Source: Lentisphaeria bacterium (GTDB lineage: Bacteria; Verrucomicrobiota; Lentisphaeria; Oligosphaerales; Oligosphaeraceae). Taken from it: a stretch of 8,833 nt of DNA. The position numbers and the translations under genes are program-made. The notes under the pieces were generated by a model. The model did no database searches. It had not been told where the DNA came from and saw nothing but the letters and a program-made list of their open reading frames with translations. Location: NCBI GenBank assembly GCA_016287975.1, contig JAEEXV010000237.1:1-8833 (forward strand), written 5' to 3'. Shown here piece by piece: positions 1-5,948 of the stretch; the stretch's first letter is position 1, and each line of letters opens with the position of its first letter.

Positions 1-2
1 CC

Positions 3-3000
3 TTCTCCGGCAACATCGCCTACGCCTGCACAAGCGCCGTCGGCGTAGCGACCTGCGCGCAAGGCGGTGCGGTGTATTTGGGGAGTGGTGCCTCGGCGAA
101 CTTCACGGACGCCTCCTTCTCCGGCAACATCGCCAACGCCAACGGGAGATTCGCCTCCGCGCAAGGCGGTGCGGTGTATTTGGGGGACGGAGCCTCGGCG
201 AACTTCACGAGCGCCTCCTTCTCCGGCAACATCGCCTCCCACATATCCCGCGCTTCCTCTGCCTACATGCAAGGCGGCGCGGTGTATCTGGGGAGCGGTG
301 CCTCGGCGAACTTCTCGAGCGCCTCCTTCTCCGGCAACATCGCCTGCGTCTCCGCCACCGTCGCCCGTGCCTCCGTCGCCTCCGCCGTCGTTACCTCTGC
401 CTCCTCTACCTGCCAAGTCTTTGCCTCCGCGCAAGGCGGTGCGGTGTATTTGGGGGACGGTGCCTCGGCGAACTTCTCGAGTGCCTCCTTCTCCGGCAAC
501 ATCGCCTCCGCCTCCGCTTTCGCTGTCTTCGCCTCCGCCTCCGCCTCCGCGCAAGGCGGCGCGGTGTATCTGGGGGGCGGTGCCTCGGCGAACTTCACGG
601 ACGCCTCCTTCTCCGGCAACATCGCCTCCGCAGTCGCCTACGCCGTCGTCACCTCCGCCTCCTTCACCTTCGCCGCCCCCTTCGACGCCGCCGCCCCCGC
701 ACAAGGCGGCGCGGTGTATCTGGGGGGCGGTGCCTCGGCGAACTTCACGGACGCCTCCTTCTCCGGAAACATCGCCTCCGCCAACGGCCATTGCTTCTCC
801 GCGCAAGGCGGTGCGGTGTATCTGGGGGACGGTGCCTCGGCGAACTTCACGGACGCCTCCTTCTCCGGCAACATCGTCTCAGCCGCCTCCGCCTTCGCGC
901 AAGGTGGTGCGGTGTATCTAACAGGTGCGTCAGCCAAGTTCACGAATGCCTCGTTCATAGGCAATGTCGCCTCCGCCTCCGCCTCCGCGCGAGGCGGTGC
1001 GGTGTATGCCATTTCCGCGATTCTATCCTTCTCTGTATATGAGCAGGACAACCAGATTGTCGGCAACCAGGCGAACCAGGGAGGAGGCTTCCTCTATGCG
1101 GACAATTGCTTCACCTTGTTCAACATAGGCGAGAATGCCAGTCTAACCATTGGTGAGAAAGGGAAAAACACCGACAGCATTGCGGGGAGCGGCGGAAGCA
1201 TCACCAAGAATGGCCTAGGCACTATGACCATCCACTCGGACATTGCAATATATTCCGGCCAATGGACGGTTGCGCAAGGCGAGCTGAGATTACTCTCGCA
1301 AAGTCGTTCGATATCCTCTGGCAAGTGGTCAGTAGATGCGGACGCGCTGTTGACCTTGAGCGAATATGGTGATACGGTAACGCTGGATGGCGGGTGGATA
1401 CTGGATGGCATTCTGGACTTTGGAAGCGGACGCGATTCTCTTGCCACGGGGGGCTACACGATAGAGGGGGGGAAGTTGTATGTCCAGAACCTGACGATTT
1501 CAGGCGGTGGAACGGTCAAGTCGGAACTGCAGTTGCGGTATGTGAACTCCGCCTTTAACCTGAATTTGAATGGGGCGAATCTGGACGGCAACGTCAAGGG
1601 CGGCCATGCCGGCGACATGATTACCGTGTCAGGAGAGTCCACGATCGGCGGCATGATGGATCTCGGGCTGGGAAACAACCGCGTGGTCATCAATAGTTCC
1701 ATTACCTTGAACGGCGCGGTGGTGCTGACAGCGGGCGGCACCACGGAAATCGAGGTCTTCCGCAATGCATCGCTGAATGACAATGCCCTGACTGTGCACT
1801 TCGCCCCGGACGCGGAGGTGACGCGGATTGACTTCGATTGGAGCGGCCAGGCCGATGCGGACAAAGTGCGCATCCTGATTTCGGATGACCCGACTTTCCA
1901 GACCTACGAGTTCGCCATTGGCCTCTACAACCAGAGCAAGAACTTCACCATCTACACCGAGGAAGCCAACTTTGTGCAGTTCCAGGTACAGGACGAGGAT
2001 GGCTGGAAACAGCGTCTTCTGCCGGACACGGAGGCTCCAAAACAGGTGGCTGAATTGGCGGCTAAGTATATGAATGGCGAGACCATCCTCTCATGGAATC
2101 CCACGCACGACAATCTCGGCGGCAACGGCGTGAAGCAATACCGGGTGCAGGTTGCGGCAGATGACGCGTTCGGGACGATTGTGCGGGAGGACTTGACCAC
2201 TTCTGCGGAGTATCAGATTGACAATCTTGAGCAGGGGGAGTATTTCGTGCGGGTGCAGGCGGAGGACTACAACGGCAATGTCGGCGAATGGAGCGCCGCG
2301 CAGAGCTTCGAGTTCGACAAGACTCCGCCGGAAAAGCCGACGGCTGCCGCAGACATCATTATTCCGACCAACCAGAATGTCACGGTTACTGCAACCTTCA
2401 GCGAGGACAGCGTCCAGAGACAGTACTCGCTGGACGGTGAGAACTGGAGCGACTACACCGCGCCCGTCGTCCTGGAGGCGAACGGCACGGTGTGGTTCCG
2501 TGGCATCGACAGCCACGAGAACATCTCGGAGGCCACGGTCTTGGAGGTGACGAACGTCGACAAGACCGCCCCCGAGGCGCCAGTCGCCGCAGCCAACGCA
2601 ACGGGGCCGACCAATCAGAATGTGACGGTCTCGGCGACCTTCAGTGCGGATTCGACGCAGCGGCAGTACTCACTGGACGGTGAGAACTGGAACAATTACA
2701 CCACCGGGATTGTCTTCTCCGATAATGGCACAGTCTGGTTCCGCGGGCAGGATGCGGCGGGGAATGTCTCCGAGATCATCCAGTATGCGGTGACGAACAT
2801 TGACAAGACGGTGCCGGAAGCGCCGACGGCCTCCGCCGACATCACGGTTGCCACGAACAGTGATGTGACCGTGACGGCAATCTTCAGCGCGGATTCGGCG
2901 TTGCGGCAGTATTCGCTGGACGGTCAGAATTGGAATGCCTATCCAGCGGACGGTGTCGTGATGACAATCAACGGAACAGTCCGTTTCCGGGGCATCGACG

Positions 3001-5513
3001 CGGCGGGGAACATTTCGGAGATCATAGCGTATGCAGTTGGAAACATTGACAAGACGGCACCGGAGCAACCGGTCGCGTTGGCGGATATCACCGAACCGAC
3101 GACGCAGAGCGTAACGGTGACCGCGTCTTTCAGTGTGGATTCTTTGCTTCGGCAATACTCGCTGGATGGAAGCACGTGGAGCAATTACACAGACGCGATT
3201 CGCTTTGACACCAATGGTGTGGTTCTCTTCCGAGGTGTCGACGCCGCTGGAAATTTCTCCGAAACAACCTCCTACAAGGTCACGAACATCGACAAGGCGC
3301 CCCCGACCATTGAGAACATTACTGCATCCACAACGAAGCCGACAAATGGCTATGTGGTTGTGACGGCCTCCTTTTTGGACGACGTGGAAATTGCGTCGAT
3401 GCAATATCGCATCGGTGACGGCGAATGGCAGGATTACGTTGACGGTGCAATAATCCTCGAAAACGCCACTGTCGCATTTAAAGCGATGGATACTTTCAGT
3501 AATGTCGCCACCGCCGCCTACGAGGTGACGAACATCGACAAGGTGGCGCCGAAGATCACGGGAATCGTGGCGAACACGACCTCGCCGACGAACCAGCCGG
3601 TAACGGTGACCGCAGTCTTCGCGGACAACGTGGAGGTGGCATCAGCGCAGTACAAGGTCGGGGACGGCGAGTGGCAGGACTATGGCGAAGGCGCGGTGGT
3701 CAACGAGAACGCCATCGTCACCTTCCGGGCGACGGACACGGCGGGGAATGAGACGACGTGCTCCTACGAGGTGGACAACTACGACTCGGACGCCCCGGAT
3801 GCACCGATTGCCACCGCCTCGACCACGGAGACGACGTGGCGCCCCGTGGAGGTCTCCGCGTCCTTCGCGGAGGACGCGGTGGCACGCGAATGGTGCATCG
3901 ACGGCGGCGCCTGGCAGGAGTACACCGGGCCCGTCACGATGACGGAGAACGGCGTGGCCGAGTTCCGCGGGACGGACGGGGCGGGCAATGCCTCGACGGC
4001 CTCCTACGAGGTGTCGAACATTGTGACGCCGCAGGAATTTGTCCACCGCGAGTTCGCGGACGACCTCGGACGCAACCTAAACTACCAGGACACCTTCGCG
4101 CTGGACGTGGCGCTGCCTGGGTGGTATCGGCTGACGGGGGACTTCGGCGGGCTCAGCGGCTCGGTCGAGATCCTGAACGGAAAGAAGAAGGTGGCCTCGG
4201 GAACGGTCAAGAAGGGCGTCTTCACCTTCAACAAGGGCAAGGCGGCGCTGCTGGACACGGGGAACTACACACTGGTCGTCAAGAACACCGACAAGGGGAA
4301 GGTGGCCGGGGAGTACTCGCTCTCCTTCGACGGGACGACGCTCTTCACGAAGGGTGACAACTCCGACGACTGGGGCGATGTCAAGGCGAAGGGGGCCGCG
4401 GGCGCGGTCGGGGCCATCGGGACGCTCACTGCGGCGACGGTGGTCTCGGACTGGGTCGGCTACGGCGACGCCGTCGACTACAAGGCGTTCACGCTCGACA
4501 GCGGGGCGTCGCTGGTATTCGACGTGACTGCATCGGACGCGGTGAAGTTTACCGTGTGGTCGCTTACGGGGACGGAGGGCAAATACAGCCTGAAGTCCGT
4601 CGGGAATGTCACGCCGAAACTCAACAAGGCGCCAGGCCAATACACGGCCTCGACCAAGACGCAGCTGCTGAATCCAGGGACGTACTACCTCTCGGTGCAG
4701 TCGACGAACGCCGCGAAGGGCGGGAACGCCGACTACACGGTCGCGCTGAACGCGAAGAGCACCTTCTTCACGGAGGGCGACAACTCCGACGACGCATGGG
4801 CGAAGGCCCCCGCTCTCGCCGCAGGAGAGCGGCTCGCGGACTGGGTCGGCCTCGGCGACGCGGTCGACTACCGCACCATCGCCGTCGACGAAAAGGGCGG
4901 GTTCTACTCGTTCGGCTTGTCGGGCGCGGAGAACGGCGTCAAGATGACGGTGTACTCGCTTGTGAACGGCAAGCTCAAGAGCGTGAAGTCAGTCTCGGCG
5001 ACGGCGAAGAAGCCGTCGATCTCGACGGGCGCGCTGGCGCTCGCGGAGGGCGGGACATACGTGCTCGCCGTCGAGGCGACGGGCGCCAAGAAAGCGCAGA
5101 ACAGCCACTACACCGTGACGATGGAGGAGCATGGCGTCTTCACCGGCACGGACAACAACACCTGGGACGGCGCGACAGCGCTTACCTGCGAATTCGCGGG
5201 CTGTCTCGGCAAGGGCGGCGACACCGTCGACTACTTCGACCTAACCTCGTGGCAGAACGGGCTGTCGCTGGAGATGGAGGCGGGCTCGGTCAAGGCCTCG
5301 TTCTTCGACGCGAACAAGAAAGCGGTGAAGGTAGCCTCGGTCGAATACGCGAACGGGACCTCAAAGAGCGGGGTGTCGTCGCTGACGCTCAAGGACGGCG
5401 ACAAGCTCACCGATGTGATCCGCATGGCCGCCGTCGACGAAAGCGTGAAATACCTGAAGATCGAGGCCGCAGGGACGGGGATGAGCCAATACCGCATCGG
5501 GATGCTCGCGTAG
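3..5513 (+). CDS. Giant modular surface/secreted adhesin-like protein (5' partial): Pmp-like repeats, beta-helix, FnIII, Ig-like repeats, PPC-like modules
   Basis: The frame is open from the first complete codon at 3 to TAG at 5511-5513, giving 1836 visible residues; the true start lies upstream. An internal GTG at 72 sits inside a repeat and is not a credible start. Order by visible residue: about 20-353, nine repeats with GGAVY and FSGN motifs; about 337-674, beta-helical sequence with an autotransporter-type repeat (GSGGSITKNGLGTMTIHSD, then SGQWTVAQGELRL); about 675-771, an FnIII-like domain; 772-1340, seven Ig-like repeats; 1341-1836, PPC-like modules. Such architectures are typical of exported adhesins. 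The protein is inferred to be extracellular or cell-surface, but the signal peptide would be outside the window. No C-terminal beta-barrel, LPXTG or PEP-CTERM-like tail is visible; it ends in YRIGMLA. The specific ligand and export route are unknown. The reading frame is certain; function is known only at the level of a large repetitive surface protein. Confidence 0.9.
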   Translation, partial: FSGNIAYACTSAVGVATCAQGGAVYLGSGASANFTDASFSGNIANANGRFASAQGGAVYLGDGASANFTSASFSGNIASHISRASSAYMQGGAVYLGSGASANFSSASFSGNIACVSATVARASVASAVVTSASSTCQVFASAQGGAVYLGDGASANFSSASFSGNIASASAFAVFASASASAQGGAVYLGGGASANFTDASFSGNIASAVAYAVVTSASFTFAAPFDAAAPAQGGAVYLGGGASANFTDASFSGNIASANGHCFSAQGGAVYLGDGASANFTDASFSGNIVSAASAFAQGGAVYLTGASAKFTNASFIGNVASASASARGGAVYAISAILSFSVYEQDNQIVGNQANQGGGFLYADNCFTLFNIGENASLTIGEKGKNTDSIAGSGGSITKNGLGTMTIHSDIAIYSGQWTVAQGELRLLSQSRSISSGKWSVDADALLTLSEYGDTVTLDGGWILDGILDFGSGRDSLATGGYTIEGGKLYVQNLTISGGGTVKSELQLRYVNSAFNLNLNGANLDGNVKGGHAGDMITVSGESTIGGMMDLGLGNNRVVINSSITLNGAVVLTAGGTTEIEVFRNASLNDNALTVHFAPDAEVTRIDFDWSGQADADKVRILISDDPTFQTYEFAIGLYNQSKNFTIYTEEANFVQFQVQDEDGWKQRLLPDTEAPKQVAELAAKYMNGETILSWNPTHDNLGGNGVKQYRVQVAADDAFGTIVREDLTTSAEYQIDNLEQGEYFVRVQAEDYNGNVGEWSAAQSFEFDKTPPEKPTAAADIIIPTNQNVTVTATFSEDSVQRQYSLDGENWSDYTAPVVLEANGTVWFRGIDSHENISEATVLEVTNVDKTAPEAPVAAANATGPTNQNVTVSATFSADSTQRQYSLDGENWNNYTTGIVFSDNGTVWFRGQDAAGNVSEIIQYAVTNIDKTVPEAPTASADITVATNSDVTVTAIFSADSALRQYSLDGQNWNAYPADGVVMTINGTVRFRGIDAAGNISEIIAYAVGNIDKTAPEQPVALADITEPTTQSVTVTASFSVDSLLRQYSLDGSTWSNYTDAIRFDTNGVVLFRGVDAAGNFSETTSYKVTNIDKAPPTIENITASTTKPTNGYVVVTASFLDDVEIASMQYRIGDGEWQDYVDGAIILENATVAFKAMDTFSNVATAAYEVTNIDKVAPKITGIVANTTSPTNQPVTVTAVFADNVEVASAQYKVGDGEWQDYGEGAVVNENAIVTFRATDTAGNETTCSYEVDNYDSDAPDAPIATASTTETTWRPVEVSASFAEDAVAREWCIDGGAWQEYTGPVTMTENGVAEFRGTDGAGNASTASYEVSNIVTPQEFVHREFADDLGRNLNYQDTFALDVALPGWYRLTGDFGGLSGSVEILNGKKKVASGTVKKGVFTFNKGKAALLDTGNYTLVVKNTDKGKVAGEYSLSFDGTTLFTKGDNSDDWGDVKAKGAAGAVGAIGTLTAATVVSDWVGYGDAVDYKAFTLDSGASLVFDVTASDAVKFTVWSLTGTEGKYSLKSVGNVTPKLNKAPGQYTASTKTQLLNPGTYYLSVQSTNAAKGGNADYTVALNAKSTFFTEGDNSDDAWAKAPALAAGERLADWVGLGDAVDYRTIAVDEKGGFYSFGLSGAENGVKMTVYSLVNGKLKSVKSVSATAKKPSISTGALALAEGGTYVLAVEATGAKKAQNSHYTVTMEEHGVFTGTDNNTWDGATALTCEFAGCLGKGGDTVDYFDLTSWQNGLSLEMEAGSVKASFFDANKKAVKVASVEYANGTSKSGVSSLTLKDGDKLTDVIRMAAVDESVKYLKIEAAGTGMSQYRIGMLA
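60..1064 (+). repeat. Nine tandem Pmp-like (GGA-V / FxxN) repeats, in frame
   Basis: Repeats begin at 60, 162, 270, 432, 552, 702, 804, 900 and 990; the tail of an earlier one is at 3-20. The core is about 25 residues, starting QGGAVYLGxGASANF and ending ASFSGNIA, and is nearly identical at DNA level in the first seven. Copy eight is degenerate (ASAKF, FIGNVA) and copy nine keeps only RGGAVY; a further decayed GN...QGGGFLY follows at about 1053-1100. The paired GGA(I/L/V) and FxxN motifs are the hallmark of chlamydial polymorphic membrane proteins, where they form beta-helix rungs; here the two motifs lie about 15 residues apart. Periods of 34, 36, 54, 40, 50, 34, 32 and 30 residues show that linker length varies while the core does not. 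Confidence 0.85.
1011..2024 (+). other. Beta-helical, autotransporter-passenger-like region within the large CDS
   Basis: After the Pmp-like array the protein continues as Gly/Asn/Ser/Thr-rich sequence with short alternating hydrophobic strands. The segment from about 1179 to 1305 fits the autotransporter-associated beta-helix repeat pattern: a G-x-G-x-L/M-T turn, then YSGQWTVAQGELRL. Further rungs can be read in ISSGKWSVDADALLTL, LDGGWILDGILDFGSG and GYTIEGGKLYVQNLTISGGG. This is consistent with a continuous right-handed beta-helix extending the Pmp-like rungs. The last part (about 1800-2024, including TRIDFDWSGQADADKVRILIS) looks like a globular cap, but I do not recognise a named family. 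Confidence 0.55.
2025..2315 (+). other. Fibronectin type III-like domain within the large CDS
   Basis: About 97 residues starting DTEAPKQVAEL. The pattern is typical of FnIII: ETILSWNPTHDN in the B strand with its conserved Trp, GVKQYRVQVAADDAF with the C-strand Tyr, then AEYQIDNLEQGEYFVRVQAED with the E-to-F Leu and Tyr, ending in GEWSAAQSFEFD. It directly precedes the first Ig-like repeat with no linker. It is inferred to be a spacer or binding module in the stalk of the protein. Confidence 0.7.
2316..4022 (+). repeat. Seven tandem Ig-like (OmpL47-like) repeats of 80-82 residues
   Basis: Repeats start with DKTxPExP or a variant at 2316, 2559, 2802, 3048, 3291, 3537 and 3783; lengths are 81, 81, 82, 81, 82, 82 and 80 residues. 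Each carries a PTNxxVTVTAxFS strand, a QYSLDGxNWxxY or QYxxGDGEWQDY core, an NGTVxFRGxDxAGNxSE strand and a closing VTNID. This is the pattern of bacterial stalk Ig-like domains seen in many secreted proteins. Repeats 1-4 form one subfamily (YSLDG), repeats 5-6 another (GDGEWQDY), and repeat 7 is divergent (EWCIDGGAWQEY), with the only Cys of the array. They probably act as a rigid stalk projecting the N-terminal beta-helix. Confidence 0.85.
4023..5513 (+). repeat. C-terminal array of PPC-like modules (about 3.5 copies)
   Basis: Three full modules begin near 4344, 4764 and 5139 with the head motif LFTKGDNSDDW, FFTEGDNSDDAW or VFTGTDNNTW, followed by DWVGxGDAVDY (GGDTVDYFDL in the last). A headless half-module at 4023-4343 has the same body (LLDTGNYTLVVKNTDKG). 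Bodies share an LxPGTYYLSVQST-like strand and an ADYTVALN-like closing strand. Head-to-head spacing is 141 and then 124 residues. The GD-x-VDY and G-T-Y-L-x-V features resemble bacterial pre-peptidase C-terminal domains, beta-sandwiches common at the ends of secreted proteins. The last copy forms the extreme C-terminus and has two Cys (CEFAGC). Family assignment is by eye. Confidence 0.6.
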
Positions 5514-5523
5514 TCGGCATCCC

Positions 5524-5559
5524 GTCTTCCCTTGCAAGCAACGGGAAGGCCGCAATTTT
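5524..5559 (+). terminator. Candidate intrinsic terminator after the large CDS
   Basis: Eleven bases after the stop codon, 5524-5531 (GTCTTCCC) can pair with 5543-5550 (GGGAAGGC, one G-U). A further inner TTG/CAA stem closes a CAAG loop, with C5542 bulged. A TTTT run follows at 5556-5559, five bases after the stem. Location and structure fit a Rho-independent terminator, but the U run is short and displaced. Confidence 0.4.
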
Positions 5560-5617
5560 CCCCCCTCACCCACGACGCTTGGCCGGCCGCGCAGGAGCCC
5601 GGCCCTCCCATTGCCTC

Positions 5618-5679
5618 ATGATCCAGGGCGGCGCGGAAGCGCGAATTGGCTGGCTGCGCAAGCGCGGGCCCCTGGTCAT
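5618..5679. other. Potential three-way-junction structure in the intergenic region
   Basis: Bases 5618-5628 (ATGATCCAGGG) can pair with 5670-5679 (CCCTGGTCAT) through ten base pairs with one bulged T. Inside, GCGC-GGAA-GCGC at 5631-5642 makes a perfect stem with a GNRA-class loop, and GCG-CAAG-CGC at 5656-5665 makes a second small arm. It could be a structured RNA, a REP-like element or chance pairing in GC-rich DNA. No coding potential is seen here. Confidence 0.3.
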
Positions 5680-5682
5680 TTT

Positions 5683-5702
5683 CCGGCCCGAAAACGGGCC
5701 GG
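5683..5702. other. Perfect 8-bp hairpin with AAAA loop
   Basis: CCGGCCCG-AAAA-CGGGCCGG is a perfect inverted repeat with a four-base loop. It lacks a T run after the stem in either direction (CACAGAAC follows on the plus strand), so it is not a textbook intrinsic terminator. It may still act as a backup terminator or an RNA-end stabiliser. Confidence 0.5.
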
Positions 5703-5713
5703 CACAGAACGCT

Positions 5714-5834
5714 GGGGTCTGAAGTCTAGGGCCCCCGATGGGTCTGGGGTCTGAAGTCTGGGGTCTTCGATGGGTCTGGGGTCTGAAGTCTGGGGTCCTT
5801 GATGGGTCTGAAGTTTGGGGTCTGGGGTCGCGAT
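5714..5834 (+). repeat. 32-bp G-rich tandem repeat, three full copies plus a degenerate copy
   Basis: Full units lie at 5714-5745, 5746-5777 and 5778-5809. Each begins GGGGTCTGAAGTCT and ends GATGGGTCT; those 23 bases are identical in all three. Units 1 and 2 differ at four central positions, units 2 and 3 at two. A degenerate partial copy (GAAGTTTGGGGTC, then GGGGTCGCGATG) continues to about 5834. It is non-coding: the frame that runs through it into argG is only an upstream extension of that gene. Confidence 0.85.
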
Positions 5835-5895
5835 GAAAAGCTCCGCCGCTCCCAACTTTCAGCGATTACAGATTATATTAGGGAGATTTCCCTAA
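5833..5895 (+). CDS. Possible 20-codon leader peptide upstream of argG
   Basis: ATG at 5833 opens a 20-codon ORF ([20 protein letters not shown]) ending in TAA at 5893-5895, in a different frame from argG. It has two Arg codons, CGA and AGA; every Arg codon I read in argG is CGC except the second codon, AGA. The stop codon falls in the 3' arm of the first leader hairpin (5878-5895). A GGGG run at 5824-5827 is only a weak ribosome binding site. The arrangement resembles an amino-acid-responsive leader peptide, but two Arg in 20 codons is not strong enrichment, and the ATG coincides with the last repeat-unit GATG. It is speculative. Confidence 0.2.
   Translation: MKSSAAPNFQRLQIILGRFP
5874..5879 (+). 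promoter_or_regulatory. Possible -10 element for argG
   Basis: TATATT lies in an AT-rich patch (5864-5880) that stands out in an otherwise GC-rich region, 70 bases before argG. I see no convincing -35 hexamer 16-18 bases upstream (the positions read CCCAAC or similar). If it is used, transcription would start inside the hairpin at 5878-5895 and the leader ORF would not be transcribed. Confidence 0.25.
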
Positions 5896-5915
5896 ACGGC
5901 CGCCTGGTGGCGGCC
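5878..5915 (+). promoter_or_regulatory. Two adjacent perfect hairpins in the argG leader
   Basis: TTAGGGA-GATT-TCCCTAA (5878-5895) and GGCCGCC-TGGT-GGCGGCC (5898-5915) are both perfect 7-bp stems with four-base loops, two bases apart. They end 33 bases before the argG start. No T run follows the second, so canonical attenuation by termination is not supported. Bases 5887-5891 (TTTCC) in the first hairpin can also pair with GGAAA at 5934-5938 in the argG ribosome binding site, which would compete with hairpin 1. The first palindrome could alternatively be a protein-binding operator. Confidence 0.45.
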
Positions 5916-5931
5916 ATGTCACCCCAGCAAC

Positions 5932-5941
5932 AAGGAAAAGG
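5932..5941 (+). promoter_or_regulatory. Ribosome binding site of argG
   Basis: The purine-rich AAGGAAAAGG ends seven bases before the ATG at 5949. It favours this start over the in-frame ATG at 5916, which directly follows a hairpin, and over the start at 5799 inside the tandem repeat. Confidence 0.6.
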
Positions 5942-5948
5942 CAACACC

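Noticed and set aside
67..921. Long alternate-frame ORF of Arg/Pro/Ser-rich sequence overlapping the Pmp-like array, with matching open frames on the minus strand
   Set aside because: It is a by-product of GC-rich, in-phase DNA repeats lacking stop codons. The Gly/Ala frame matches a known repeat pattern and continues for 1800 residues.
5581..5604. GGCCGG...CCGGCC inverted repeat with a 12-base loop
   Set aside because: A 6-bp GC-only stem with a long loop is expected by chance in this composition.
4556..5722. 388-codon plus-strand ORF overlapping the end of the large gene and the intergenic region
   Set aside because: Arg-rich low-complexity translation shadowing a frame with clear domain repeats; no recognisable family.
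5714..5834. CRISPR array
   Set aside because: The 32-bp units abut directly with no unique spacers, and no cas genes are visible.
5861..5880. Possible ArgR box in the AT-rich patch before argG
   Set aside because: It lacks the symmetric TGAAT...ATTCA arrangement; the resemblance is only AT content.
5799..5948. 50-codon N-terminal extension of argG
   Set aside because: It translates the tandem repeat and hairpins, has no similarity to ArgG N-termini, and the ATG at 5949 has a good ribosome binding site.
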